From the NCBI GenBank assembly GCA_003427395.1, contig BFEA01000629.1, positions 280,219 through 303,436 of the forward strand: a stretch of DNA of 23,218 bases. The letters are read 5' to 3'. Within the stretch, counting starts at the first letter, position 1; each line of letters begins with the position of its first letter. The notes below the pieces were generated by a model, which was not told where the DNA came from, ran no database searches, and worked only from the letters and a program-made list of their open reading frames with translations. Made by a program: the position numbers and the translations under genes. This DNA comes from Chara braunii (lineage: Eukaryota; Streptophyta; Charophyceae; Charales; Characeae). Positions 1 to 9,547 of this stretch are shown piece after piece.

Positions 1-94
<94 letters not shown>
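1..94. repeat. (CAAT)n tetranucleotide array
   Basis: This is an uninterrupted CAAT microsatellite that begins at or before the window edge. It forms the left arm of a larger inverted structure, because an ATTG array (its reverse complement) follows the palindrome at 98-184. The same arrangement recurs near 727-1064. Confidence 0.97.
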
Positions 95-95
<1 letters not shown>

Positions 96-97
96 GG

Positions 98-184
98 AAT
101 CCCATCGAATCAATTGATTCGATAGGATCTCGAACTGTCAAGATCCTGTCGATTCGTGTCGAATAAATAGATTCCACGGGATTG
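98..184. repeat. palindrome copy 1 between CAAT and ATTG arrays
   Basis: This is an imperfect inverted repeat. A left arm containing AATCAATTGATTCGATAGGATC is mirrored, with differences, after a short centre containing CGAACTGTC. It is the most diverged of three related copies (98-184, 745-820, 924-999). Flanking CAAT and ATTG arrays extend the fold, so single-stranded DNA or RNA could snap back over more than 100 bases. Confidence 0.85.
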
Positions 185-199
185 ATTGATTGATTGATT
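180..199. repeat. (ATTG)n array, short
   Basis: About five ATTG units follow palindrome copy 1. They are the reverse complement of the CAAT array on its other side. The matching array after copy 3 (996-1064) is much longer. Confidence 0.9.
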
Positions 200-288
200 G
201 CGACGGTATAGGCGAAAAAAAAAGAAAAAGAAAAAAAAGGAGAGCAGGGGTTGTGACATCTACAACGATTGGATTCGACAATCCGGCA
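200..288. repeat. A-rich spacer module, copy 1 (second copy at 1065-1153)
   Basis: This module begins GCGACGGTA, passes through an A-rich stretch, and continues into GGTTGTGACATCTACAACGA, which contains a small hairpin (GTTGT/ACAAC). A clearly related sequence follows the long ATTG array at 1065-1153. The order palindrome, ATTG array, spacer and GGA minisatellite is therefore a repeated composite unit. Confidence 0.85.
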
Positions 289-690
289 AGATGGAGGAGG
301 AGGAGGAGGAGGAGGTCCCAACGAGGAGGAGGAGGAAGTCCCGACGAGGAGGCGGAGGAGGTGGAGGTCCTCACAATAGAGGAGGAGGAGAAGGAGGAGG
401 AGGAAGAGGAGGAGGAGGAGGAGGCGGAGGAGGAGGAGGAAGAGGAGGAGGTCCCGACGAGTAGGAGGTCCTGACGGGGAGGAGGTCCCGACGAGGAGGT
501 GCGATGAGGAGGAGGAGGAGGAGGAGGAGGAGGAGGAGGTCCCGACGAGGAGGAGGAGGAGGTCCCGACGAGGAGGAGGAGGAGGTCCCAACGAGGAGGT
601 CCTGATGGAGGAGGGAGTCCGGATGGTGGAGGAGGAGGAGGTCCCGACGATGGAGGAGGAGGAGGAGGAGGAAGAGGAGGAGGAGGAGGT
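289..690. repeat. GGA-rich homopurine minisatellite, block 1
   Basis: Runs of (GGA)n of variable length are interrupted about a dozen times by a short motif close to GGTCCCGACGA. The plus strand is almost all purine. All frames on both strands give low-complexity Glu/Gly/Arg or Ser/Leu/Pro translations, so the open frames here are compositional artefacts and no protein gene is called. Confidence 0.95.
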
Positions 691-708
691 ACCCTGGCGA
701 ATCCGACC

Positions 709-720
709 GATCGGCCGATC
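709..720. repeat. 12-bp perfect palindrome
   Basis: GATCGGCCGATC lies at the transition from the first GGA block to the next CAAT array. It may mark a junction of the composite repeat unit. No protein-binding role can be assigned. Confidence 0.6.
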
Positions 721-744
721 CATCAACCAATCAATCAATCAATC

Positions 745-820
745 AATCTCGTTGAATCTATTGATTCGATACGATCTTGACAGTTCAAGATCCTATCGAA
801 TCAATAGATTCGATGGGATT
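745..820. repeat. palindrome copy 2
   Basis: The left arm begins AATCTCGTTGAATCTATTG and the right arm ends CAATAGATTCGATGGGATT, with a centre near TTGACAGTTCAA. It is closely related to copy 3. It is preceded by a short CAAT array but followed by GTTTGACTATCAATCAATC instead of an ATTG array, so its outer right arm is missing. Confidence 0.9.
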
Positions 821-828
821 GTTTGACT

Positions 829-871
829 ATCAATCAATCAACTAATCAATCAATCAATCAATGAATGAATG

Positions 872-907
<36 letters not shown>

Positions 908-923
908 CATCAATCAATCAAGG
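829..923. repeat. CAAT array with ATGA variants
   Basis: This is a CAAT-type array containing a few variant units (AATGAATGAATGAAT near 860-875). It leads into palindrome copy 3. Confidence 0.9.
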
Positions 924-995
924 AATCTCGTCGAATCTATTGATTCGATAGGATCTTGAACTGTGAAGATCCTGTCGAATCAATAGATTCGACGA

Positions 996-999
<4 letters not shown>
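924..999. repeat. palindrome copy 3, near-perfect 34-bp arms
   Basis: Positions 924-957 and 966-999 are reverse complements with a single mismatch, around an 8-base centre GAACTGTG (958-965). With the flanking CAAT array (to 923) and ATTG array (996-1064) the cruciform arms could extend much further. Such long palindromes are generally unstable, so its survival in three copies is notable. It has no coding potential. Confidence 0.97.

Positions 1000-1064
<65 letters not shown>
996..1064. repeat. (ATTG)n array, long
   Basis: About 17 perfect ATTG units lie immediately after palindrome copy 3, complementary to the CAAT arrays to its left. Confidence 0.97.
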
Positions 1065-1153
1065 CGACGGTACAGGTGAAAAATAAAATAAAAAAATGAA
1101 GGAGAGCGGGGGTTGTGACATCTACAACGACTGGATTCGATATTCTGGCGAGA
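1065..1153. repeat. A-rich spacer module, copy 2
   Basis: This is the second copy of the module at 200-288. It begins GCGACGGTACAGG, has an A-rich stretch, and shares GGTTGTGACATCTACAACGA and a GGATTCGATA-like continuation before the GGA minisatellite. Identity to copy 1 is high by eye, with several substitutions. Confidence 0.85.
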
Positions 1154-2066
1154 TGGAGGAGGAGGAGTAGCTCCCGACGAGGAGGAGGAGGAGGAGAAGG
1201 AGAAGGAAGAGGAGGAGGAGGAGGAGGATCAAAAGGGGGAGGAGGGGGAGGTGGAGAAGGAGGTGAAGGAGGAGGAGGAGGAGGTCCCCACGAGGAGGAG
1301 GAGGAGGTCCCAACGAGGAGGTCCCGACGAGGAAGACGAGCAGGAGGAGGAGGAGGCCCCGAGGAGGAGGAGGAGGAGGAGATCCCGACAAGGAGGAGGA
1401 GGACGGGGAGGAGGACGAGGAGGAGGAGGTCCTGATGGAGGAGGAGGTCCCGATGGAGAGGAGGAGGAGGTCCCGATGGAGAAGAGGAGGAGGTCCCGAT
1501 GGTGGAGGAGGAGGAGGAGCAGGAGGAGGAGGTCCTGACGAGGAGGAGGAGGAGGTCCCAGCGAAGAGGAAGAGGAGGTTTGGACGAGGAGGAGGAGGAG
1601 GTCCCAACGAGTAGGAGGTCCCGATGGAGGAGGAGGTCCCGATGGAGGAGGAGGAGGAGGTCCCGATGATGGAGGAGGAGGAGGTCCCGATCGAGGAGGA
1701 GGTCCCGATGCAAGAGGAAGAGGAGGTCCTAACGATGGAGGAGGAGGAGGAGGAGGAGCAAGAGGAGGAGGTGGTAGAGGAGGGGGAAGAGGAGGAGGAG
1801 GAGGTTCCGAGAATGGAGGAGGAGAACGAGGAGGAGGAGTCCGAGGAGGAGTTGGAGGAGGAGGAGGAAGAGGAGGTAGAGGAGGAGGAGGAGGAGGAGG
1901 AGGAGGAGGAAGAAGAGGAGGAGGAGGAGGAGAAAGAGGAGGAGGAGGAAGAGGAGGAGGAGGAGGACGAGAGAAGGAGGAGGAGGAGGAGAGGAGGAGG
2001 AGGAGAAGGTCCCGATGATGGAGGACGAGGAGGACGAAAAGTAGGAAGAGGAGGAGGAGGAGGAGG
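1154..2066. repeat. GGA-rich homopurine minisatellite, block 2
   Basis: This block is more than twice as long as block 1, with the same (GGA)n plus GGTCCCGAYGA organisation up to about 1735. After that it becomes nearly pure purine: 1878-1967 (90 bases) and 1969-2009 (41 bases) contain no pyrimidine on the plus strand. Such tracts can form triplex or G-rich structures. Long open frames exist on both strands but are repeat artefacts. Confidence 0.96.
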
Positions 2067-2067
2067 A

Positions 2068-2361
2068 TGACGAAGGGAAGGAAAATCATCTGGCTCTGGA
2101 GGGCGATGGACCGTGGGTTGCGAGCGTTAGGCGTCGGAGCTCAGCAAACTGCAACGCCGAACTCCGCTGACGGGGCAGTGCGAAGTCGCGAGCGAGGGAT
2201 GGCTGCAGCTGGTCCAAATTCAAATTTGAATTCGCCCCGATCCGGGTCGTTGATCTCAAAGATCTGACAGCCCGGACCGGGCCTTTTTGATTTTCGGATT
2301 CCGAGACCCTACTGGCCTCGGAAAAAAATTCCCTTGCCCCCCCCACTTCGGCCTTGCCCGT
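2068..2361. other. unique spacer, no gene seen
   Basis: This is complex sequence between the GGA minisatellite and the long direct repeat. It contains a perfect 16-bp palindrome, AATTCAAATTTGAATT (2217-2232), a small CCCGG/CCGGG hairpin near 2271-2281 and a C8 run near 2337. The short open frames on both strands have no recognisable motif. Confidence 0.6.
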
Positions 2362-3743
2362 TGTTGGTGCGGATACCCTTACAAGGGTACTCGCACTGGG
2401 TTTTGCAGTTGGCAGAGAAATGGGTCGATTCATAATTAATGGGAAGACCCCGCGAGTCGCAGGGGTTCGCAGACTAAAGATTCAGTGGTAATATCTAGGA
2501 TTATAGAGTGTGTGGGCGCGCAGGTTTGAGACGCGCGTGATTTTTCCCTTTTTAATCACAATGGAAGACGTGGCGTGGATTCCGGTCAACGGGCTTCATT
2601 ATAACAGTTGTTTATTTTGATTAAACTGACTAACCTATGGGCGCTCTTTTCTCTAGTTCCGTGTGGTACGGTGGACGGTTCAATGAGCCTGTATGGACTT
2701 ACGCGGAATCCAGATGATGGGACCTGATAGGTTTGGCTAAGGACGGGTAGCCCCGGCGAGGCCAGTAGGCTGGCGTGAGTTTTTGGGTGGTCTTCTGTGC
2801 GAGTGTGGGCCGGGAAGCGGCATAGGGTGACTCCTTGGACCCAAAAGCCGTGCGCTACCTCTTTATTAGGAGATTCGAGTCCACTGGTACCAGGCTTGGG
2901 CTTAGCCCTATAGGTTACGACATTGGGCTGACACTATGGAGGTTCGGGGATCAAGGTCAGCAGGCGTCGGCGCAGCAGCATGGAGCAAAACCCTGAGGGG
3001 TCGAGGGCCCGGAAGGGCTATCCTCCTCGGTTTTGTTTGGCGGGTGCGGCGGCAAGCCCGATCCATGGGAACCTCCCCTTTCCCGTTTTGTTTCCTTTAT
3101 TATTTTTTTTTTATATATACCTCTTGTTATTTTTGTTTTAAGTTTTCATCGTTTTAAATCGCGTCCTGCTTCGGGACGTGATACCGGGTGATATAAGGTT
3201 GCGTGGAGTATGTTGTATTCACAGGGTGGCATGAAGTGAGGTCACAAATCTGTTTTTGTTGCAGCGCCGGAGTTACCCCTTTATCTTTCTTGTATCTGCC
3301 CTTAGCCTTATTTTTCTTTGACGCCTAAAGCCGCGTCCCGTTTTGCCTTGGGACCGATGCCGTGGACGGTGCGGGGCCCAGGAGCCTAGCTCAGCAATGA
3401 CACCCTTGGGCTGTTGAACTGTGGATCTGGGCTTGGACCAGGTAATGGAACTCGATGAGTAGACTAAGTATTGCAAGGTTGTCCGGGGCCGCACAGGCGT
3501 AGGGAGGACCGCAGGGCATTCGCCCCAGCCAAAGTCTTTCGGGACATCGATCAAAATTGGGGCGAAACAGAGAGGGCTGGCATGTCCAGCTTGGCCATCG
3601 CGCCTAACACTCCGGACCAAAAAAGGGGAACGGGTGTGGGCAAAAAGGTTATCCACTGGAGATATCGGAATAGCGAGAGGATTAGAGTAGGAGGGAGTAT
3701 GTGAAAGGAGCTAGTGCGCGAGCGATGGCGGGAGCGAAAGAGG
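2362..3743 (+). repeat. long direct repeat, left copy (LTR or element 5' end)
   Basis: From TGTTGGTGCGGATACCC at 2362 this sequence matches 21162 onward, in the same orientation. Identity is roughly nine bases in ten by eye. Similarity begins exactly at the TG dinucleotide in both copies and the sequence to the left is unrelated, as expected for an LTR terminus. The match can be followed to 3743, where the right copy meets the window edge, so the true right end is unknown. A T-rich run with TTTATATATA near 3109-3118 could be a TATA element. The left copy lacks about 650 bases present in the right one. It could be an LTR pair, or the 5' ends of two insertions of one family. Confidence 0.75.
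3109..3119 (+). promoter_or_regulatory. possible TATA element in the direct repeat
   Basis: TTTATATATA lies about 750 bases into the repeat after a T-rich run, a plausible U3 core promoter of an LTR. The right copy keeps a similar T-run and TATATA near 21899-21909. Position and composition are the only evidence. Confidence 0.25.
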
Positions 3744-5308
3744 TGAGGAGTGAGGACTGCGTCTCTCACTTAGTTGCGGGGGAAATCAAGCGGGGAAACG
3801 TGCTACAACAACGTTTTAGCCAAGGCGATTTTGAATGAGAGGGTAAGAGTGGGGGAAGGAGGAGTGTGAGAAAAGGTAGAAGGAGAAGAGGTGCGTGGAG
3901 AAGTGCTGAGAAATGGCTATGATAGGGGGCGAAAGTGCATGCCTTAGTCACTTCTTGGTGAAAATGAGTGCGGGAAGATAGCAAATGGGAGTTTTAGGGC
4001 GGGGCGATCTCGATGGTGTTGTCAGATTTAGGATCTTGTGGTTAGTTTTTGTCCGCTATGAACCATAGGCTGCGCGATGTACTATGAAAGGAACGTGGGC
4101 GGAGGGCGAGAATCTCGGAGCTATTCGACTGTTCCTTATTTAGCCATTCCTAGTGGATCAAATTGTGGTGTGGGGTCTTTGAGGGTGGGCGAGTCTGACG
4201 GTGGAGTCAGATTCGAGAGTTACTGCACGGACTCGCCACTAGGGAGGTTGTGAGTCAGGCATAAGAAAGTTGGCTTCAAAAGCGGTGATGTACCTGACCC
4301 GGTTCTAGCTGTGGATTCGTTCGATTTCGCTCATCCTACCTCTGAAATCAAAGTGGGCACGGAGACTTACCTGTCAATCGGAGGGCTGGAGCAGGCGAGC
4401 ATGGTCGGATAGCGGTGCGTAATTCTATGTTCCTGTGAAAGGTCCGTCCGTTTTGCTTGCTGGACCATTGAGAGGAGCGCAAGAGCAGACGCATGGTGGG
4501 GGATGCACCTGATGGCTGGCAGACTGAGTCAGGAGCACTATAGTTGTAAACAAACAGTATATAGTCCGCGGGAAAAACGTTCCACCGTGGCCATCCGACC
4601 AATGACAGTAGCATGGAGTTAGTCTGAGAGAAAGAAAGGAAGGGGGGAGCGAGGCTTACCTACAATCTGAGGAGCCAGGCTTGATGCGTCTCCATAGTTT
4701 GTTTTGATCCCCATCTATCTTTGACGCTCTTGTTGGTTTGCGGCTCAGCATTGTGATCAGCGGATGACGTGGTGGTACTGCTGATTGTGGATTCAAGGTT
4801 ACCGAGTTTTGCCTGTTGAAGTAAGGAGTTGTTGTGTGCCCACCACCAGTTGTTGAACAGACACTGCCACTATTATTGTCGAAATGATGTTGAGCTCGGC
4901 TGGCAGACGCAACTGTTAAAGCACCACTTTGAGTCGCTATGCTCTACGTGTCGTGATCAGGCACTAACCCTTCAATCGGTGAGCAGGCCGCTTGGGTAAT
5001 AAGCAGGTTGCGCCCCCATCAGTCTATGGGTGCTGTGTTTTTGTTGTGCTATTGACTACAGCTGCTTCGAGACTGGGCAATTGCTGCCTCGTCTGAGGAG
5101 TAAGGCATAGTATGAGGGAAGTGACCTGGGCCACGGAGAAAGGCTGACAACTACTACTGCCAACGGTTGGCTGCGGCATGCTATGGCTAGCGACTGCGAA
5201 TAGTGGCTGTTGTATATTGGCTGGGCCTGGATGCCACCTTTCTTAGACAGCGGACTGTGTTTTCGGTATGGGTGAGAGGCTGGTGAAGGGCGAGGCTGCT
5301 GCGCAGAG
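3744..5308. other. no gene recognised
   Basis: This is complex sequence with only short open frames and no recognisable protein motif or RNA gene. Two weakly similar stretches (about 4000-4030 and 4182-4215, each ending near GTCAGATT) suggest an old short duplication. The left part may still belong to the direct repeat that starts at 2362, because its right end is not defined. Confidence 0.5.
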
Positions 5309-5420
5309 CGGCAGTTGCTGACTGCACAGAGGCTACTGCGTACTGCGGCTGTTGCTGACTGCACATAGGTGCTGCGTACTACGGTTGCTGCTGCGAACTG
5401 CACACGGGCTATTGCTATTG
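5309..5420. repeat. three degenerate ~37-bp tandem units
   Basis: The units start near 5309, 5345 and 5382, each a variant of CGGCTGTTGCTGACTGCACA followed by a CTRCTGCGTACT-like segment. A further CTG-rich stretch follows to about 5510. A 205-codon minus-strand open frame (5333-5950) runs through this repeat but shows no family resemblance, and I do not call it a gene. Confidence 0.7.
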
Positions 5421-6141
5421 ACCATGTGTAGCGGCTGTGTTCGGTGGCCAAGTGTGAACAATCTGCTGCTGCAGTCTGCCGCTACTGTCTGCTGCAGCCT
5501 GCTGAGTAGCGGCCATTTGGACTTAGAGGAATGACGGAGCCCGAGGAGGAGGTTATGGCTGCGGGTTGGGGAGTCGTTAGACGCGCGACTCCAGCAGCTG
5601 GTTACAAGTTGATCAAGTTGTCGGTTGGCTGCCATTGCGGGGCCCTGAGGCGCAGAAGATACCAAGGCCCTCTCCTGCGAGTTTGAGATCAACCCTCTTG
5701 TATCTGAGAGTCTCAAACCATCTTTTTTTATCCTTCTTACTTCAAGTCTGGTCCTGATCTGAGGGGAAGGCAGCAGGCGGGATTGCAACCCATAGGACCT
5801 CAGCAAGACTTTGTGGGTAGTCTGCCCACCGATTGTGGGAGCTCTGCCGAAACGCAGGAGGAGTTCTGGAGGTAGGAACTGACAGGTAACCTTTGCTTTC
5901 CTCTTATAAACCCAGATTATAACCCCTATCTGTATTACCCCTTGCATCATCTGACTAAATATATGATGTGCAGCCCTACCTTATTTTTGGTTTGACTTTC
6001 AGGACCCTGGATCAGATTAAGTAAATGAATGTTTGTTCAAGCTCAGTTTTAGCTTTGTTGATTGTATGAAAGCAGATTGTTAAAAGGAATTGCATCTGGA
6101 AAAAACAGGATGCAGGACTGTTCTATTTGGGAGTTGATTGG
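5421..6141. other. no gene recognised
   Basis: This is ordinary-complexity sequence between the CTG-rich repeats and the hairpin cluster. The only long frame is the minus-strand one noted under 5309-5420, which lacks motifs. Nothing else can be supported. Confidence 0.5.
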
Positions 6142-7093
6142 GTCATTAAGGTTGGGAGGTCCCCATAAGTTTGCGGAGACCCAGCGCTTTGTTTCTTTTG
6201 GCTTTGATTGGAGCGTCAGACCCTTCTATAAGTTTAGGGGGTCCGATTGCTTTGGAGGCTGGGATGCCCCCATAAGTTTGGGGAGACCTGGTGTTGTGGT
6301 CTGCATTGAGGGTCTGGATGTTCTATAAGTTTAGGTGGCCTGACAGCTCTGACTTGCGAGGGCTGATTGTGGTTGACTTTTTAGGAGCCGAGTGCATTCT
6401 GTAAGTTGAGGTGTCTTGGCCGCCTTGCTTATCTTGGGTTTTCTTCTGTTTATTTGTGTTTTGAACGAGGAGATCTGAACTGTTTTATAAGTTTAGGTGA
6501 CTCTGTCTCTTTTTGCTTTTTATTCTGAAGAAGTAATCTTGGCAAAGGGCAGGCCCTTCTGTAAGTTCAGTGGGTCTGACTCAATGCCACACACATGATT
6601 ATTCAGAGAGAAAATAAAATTGACAGAGAGTTAGATCCTTCTATAAGTTCGGGGGTCTGACTCAAAGCCTCGCACACGCTGGAACATAATGGTTATAACT
6701 TGGATATACTGTACTAACTATTCAATCTAAGAACGAGCTAGCCAAAATGTTCTATAAGTTTAGGTGTTCTGACTATAGCCTATCACAACTTGAAGAGAGT
6801 ATAACTAAGAATAAAGCTGATGGTAATTTGGGGCATACTAAACTTAAGTTAGTTCAATCATATACAGCCTTAGAAGACAAAAGTAAAAACAGTTATATAT
6901 ATAACTTGGATATCTTAAACGGTTCAGGCCGACTAGAGTGGTCTAGTCATGCGCCAAATAAGAGAAAAGTTGTTGTGCCTTGTGTTTGTGTATACTTTGG
7001 CAAAGTTGGGCTCATTCCATAAGTTTGGGTGGCCCGACTTTAGGCCTGGCTAAGGTAAGGTTCATTCTATAAGTTTGGGTGTCATGACCTTAT
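6142..7093 (+). repeat. cluster of ~12 hairpin repeats with conserved loop
   Basis: A motif close to TTCTATAAGTTTAGGTGTC recurs at about 6142 (weak), 6161, 6224, 6267, 6321, 6397, 6483, 6557, 6639, 6750, 7015 and 7065, always on the plus strand and with irregular spacing of roughly 20-260 bases. In several copies the flanks pair. The pairs are 6628-6638 with 6653-6663 (11 pairs, two G-T), 6550-6556 with 6572-6578, 6215-6223 with 6239-6247 (one mismatch), 6387-6392 with 6415-6420, 7002-7011 with 7032-7041, and 7056-7065 with 7084-7092 (one bulge). Stem sequences differ between copies while the loop is conserved. Later copies also share a CTGACTNNANGCC tail. No coding role is apparent. Confidence 0.8.
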
Positions 7094-7377
7094 GCCTTAT
7101 GTAAGCTGGGTATAAGGGATTAAATCATTGAAAGACCATGAACTTTTGTTTGTTCAGGTGTACTTTGGGATGATGAGAGTACTTACCTTTGTGGTTTGGC
7201 CTGCATGTGTCTGAGTGAGGCTACTACTTAGTCTGAGTTTCAGATTGATAGGTAATTGCTTTAGTTGCTCGCCACGTGCTGGAGCCATAGGAGTTAGTTT
7301 CAATTCCTGCATTTTCTATAGTATTTTTTTCACTTAGATCAGTTCTTGCATTTTCAGGGATCTTTTCTTATACTTGG
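7094..7377. other. no gene recognised
   Basis: This AT-leaning spacer between the hairpin cluster and the 124-bp tandem array holds no motif or open frame worth calling. Confidence 0.5.
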
Positions 7378-7935
7378 CTTTGTATAAATCTTGGCAAGCT
7401 ACTTTCTCTACGGGAGGCGCTGCNGAAATTTCTACAAAACCAAGGAGTTAGTGAAATTTTCACTTGTCAAAAGTTCGACTTTGTCTTTTCTTATATCTGA
7501 CTTAGTAAAAATCTGGAAAATCTCCTTTTCTAAAGGGAGTTTTGCCTAAATTTTTGCTAATTCAGAAAGTTAGGCAGAATTGGACTTTGAGAAGTGAAAG
7601 TTGCTTTAAAATTTTGGACTTAGCCTTGTATAAATTTTGGAATAGTACTTTTCTAGAGGGACTGCTGCCGAAATTTCTGCAAAACTAAGGAGTTAGTTAA
7701 ATCTTGTCTAAAGTTGGACTCAAGTTGTTTTTTGAAGTTCATATCTGACTTAGTATAATTTAGGGAAGCCTCCCTTTCTATAAGGAGTGCTGCCTAAATT
7801 TTTACTAATTCAGGAAGTTAGGCAAAATTGGACTTTCCAGAATAAGAGTTTGTTACTTCTTTCATATTTGGACTTATATAAATTCAGGAAAGACACTTTT
7901 CCTACGGGAAGCGCTGCCGAAATTTTCTTAGTTTA
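7378..7935. repeat. 124-bp tandem repeat with alternating A/B subtypes
   Basis: Five diverged units begin with CTTRTATAAAT-like sequence at about 7378, 7501, 7625, 7749 and 7873, a period of 123-124 bases. Units 1, 3 and 5 (type A) share a GCTGCCGAAATTTC segment. Units 2 and 4 (type B) share TGCCTAAATTTTT and a GAAAGTTAGGC-like segment followed by AATTGGACTTT. The array is therefore a dimeric higher-order repeat of about 248 bases. Position 7424 is an undetermined base (N). Confidence 0.88.
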
Positions 7936-8528
7936 AAGGATTTCGATTATATTTTGATAGGTGACGATTTTGATAGTTTACCCTGTGTGGGGGAGATGCT
8001 GCCATATTGCTAAAGATCGCGATATGGAGACTGTCCTCCATGAGCTTATAGGTTCGGTCTGGGTCATTCACCTGTCATGTGTTACAGACCCTTTTGATCG
8101 TTTGATTCAAGATCCAGACTAGATTCAGCTTGATCTCTCGATGATCATCATCTGTTATCATTGATAACATGCCGGTTGCCGATTCGTCGGTCTACGACTC
8201 CATTCCAACTCACCCTCCACACTCAACCTAAAAAGCTATAGCCCTCGTGATTTCATTGTTTCATTAAGGTTTCACCCGGACTTTTATTGAATGGTCATTT
8301 AACGAAGGTACTAAGTATTTAGTTATGGTTGGTTGGACAGGAGGTTGGGGCTTGCATGGCTAAAGCAAGGGGTATGAGAGCAGAGATTGGTTGGGGTTGA
8401 CTCCGTGTAATGTGTGGACTGTGTTTTGACTCTTTGGTATGATTGCAGGTATGTGCAGTGGCTTAGATTCTGGATCTGACTGCCTGCGATCACGTAGATA
8501 TAAATGGTTGTGAGGAACCCTACTAAGA
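7936..8528. other. no gene recognised; one perfect inverted repeat
   Basis: There is no coding signal. A perfect inverted repeat, GTTATCA-T-TGATAAC, lies at 8154-8168. The region ends where the probable LTR is thought to begin. Confidence 0.5.
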
Positions 8529-8974
8529 ATGTGAGAAGTGATCGTCACATACTTACCCCTTATTTATGTATACATGGGTGTACGTGGGATGAGTGTTTGC
8601 ATGGGCTAAGGGGCCCTGTACTAAAAGCCTACTCAGAGGTTAAGGCGAACAGGCATAGGGAAGACCCCTCCTTTTATTTGTTTTACTTCTTGGGGGTTTT
8701 CTTAGTCGGAAGTTGGTCCTGGGCCGGGATTCAAGGTCCTTGTCCAGGACATCCCAAGACCTAGGCTCTGCAGGGGAGGGATTCCCCCTCGCGCAGGGCC
8801 TATTCGCATTGCCCGTCGAGGCACCCCACCCTAAAGGCGGAAAATGTCGCGAGGGCCGAATGGCTATCCTTCAGCCGTTCAATATTGTCAGGGGTAACCC
8901 CTCACGATACGTTCCTTCAGCCATTCAATATAGCGAGGCCGGAGCCGCGACTGCCACGTATGGTTGACATCATT

Positions 8975-9070
8975 TGGTTGGTATGAGACTGGCCTGCAGC
9001 TGCGCCACTTTATATTAAAATCCCTCGCGCGATGTTTTTCGCCTCCCTAGCGTCTAAAAGTTATGGGATT
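8975..9070 (+). repeat. diverged duplication inside the probable LTR, copy 1
   Basis: This segment runs from TATGAGACTGGCCTG through TTTATATTAAAATCCCTCGC to AAAAGTTATGGGAT. It aligns with 9548-9634 (TATGAGTTAGCCCTG, TTTATACTAAGTCTCGC, AAAAGTTATGGGAT). Both copies carry a TATA-like TTTATA(T/C)T, so either could hold the LTR promoter. Confidence 0.65.
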
Positions 9071-9547
9071 AAAGGGACCCGCACATACTCTCAAACGCTT
9101 GGGATTGTTATAGGTCGCTGGCACCGCCCGAGAAGGGAAGGGTAGCCCAAGGGTTTGTTTTCTTTTGGGATAAAGGGGGCCTTTGGTCTGATTGTGCTTT
9201 TTAAGATTTATAGTTGGACGTTGTAGTCCGTGGCAGCCGTCAAAGTCAAACCCCTTGACCTCTGTCCAGGCCCGGAGAGGGGCTCATCTCCAGGGCAATA
9301 AGAAACGACTGCCACCACAGGTATCGACCTGTGTACCACCCACTATGCACAGAGTGCTGAAGAGGGTGTGTGGTCTTCAACTGCGCTTGGCGGTTGTCCA
9401 GCGTCGAGAGATTAACCCTCAAGGCGCGTGTCAGCCGACACTTGAGTGTCGAATACGACACTCGAGATTAACGAGGACCGCATGAGTATGGGTACTACAT
9501 AGTACGCCATCACTGAGACTGCTTGCATACGCTTGCATTACGAGTCG

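Noticed and set aside
1-94. CAAT array as a telomere or centromere repeat
   Set aside because: Plant-lineage telomeres use TTTAGGG-like units. This is a short array repeated inside a composite unit, with ATTG arrays in the opposite sense close by.
88-2089. Many long open frames of 60-286 codons on both strands in the GGA/CAAT region
   Set aside because: All translate to low-complexity Glu/Gly/Arg, Ser/Leu/Pro or SINQ-repeat peptides dictated by the microsatellites, in several frames at once. No start context or domain supports a gene.
2885-2900. TGGTACCAGGCTTGGG as a primer-binding site inside the left direct repeat
   Set aside because: It resembles the tRNA-Met type only loosely, the right copy reads TAGTACC, and repeat similarity continues unbroken on both sides.
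5333-5950. 205-codon minus-strand open frame
   Set aside because: It has no recognisable motif, its C-terminal part is translated from a tandem repeat, and a chance frame of this length is plausible in a 23-kb repeat-rich window.
6142-7093. CRISPR array
   Set aside because: Spacing is irregular (about 20-260 bases), copies are degenerate, spacers are not of uniform length, and the surroundings are eukaryotic retroelements.
7424-7424. N base as a feature
   Set aside because: It is a single undetermined base in a tandem repeat, an assembly or consensus ambiguity rather than biology.
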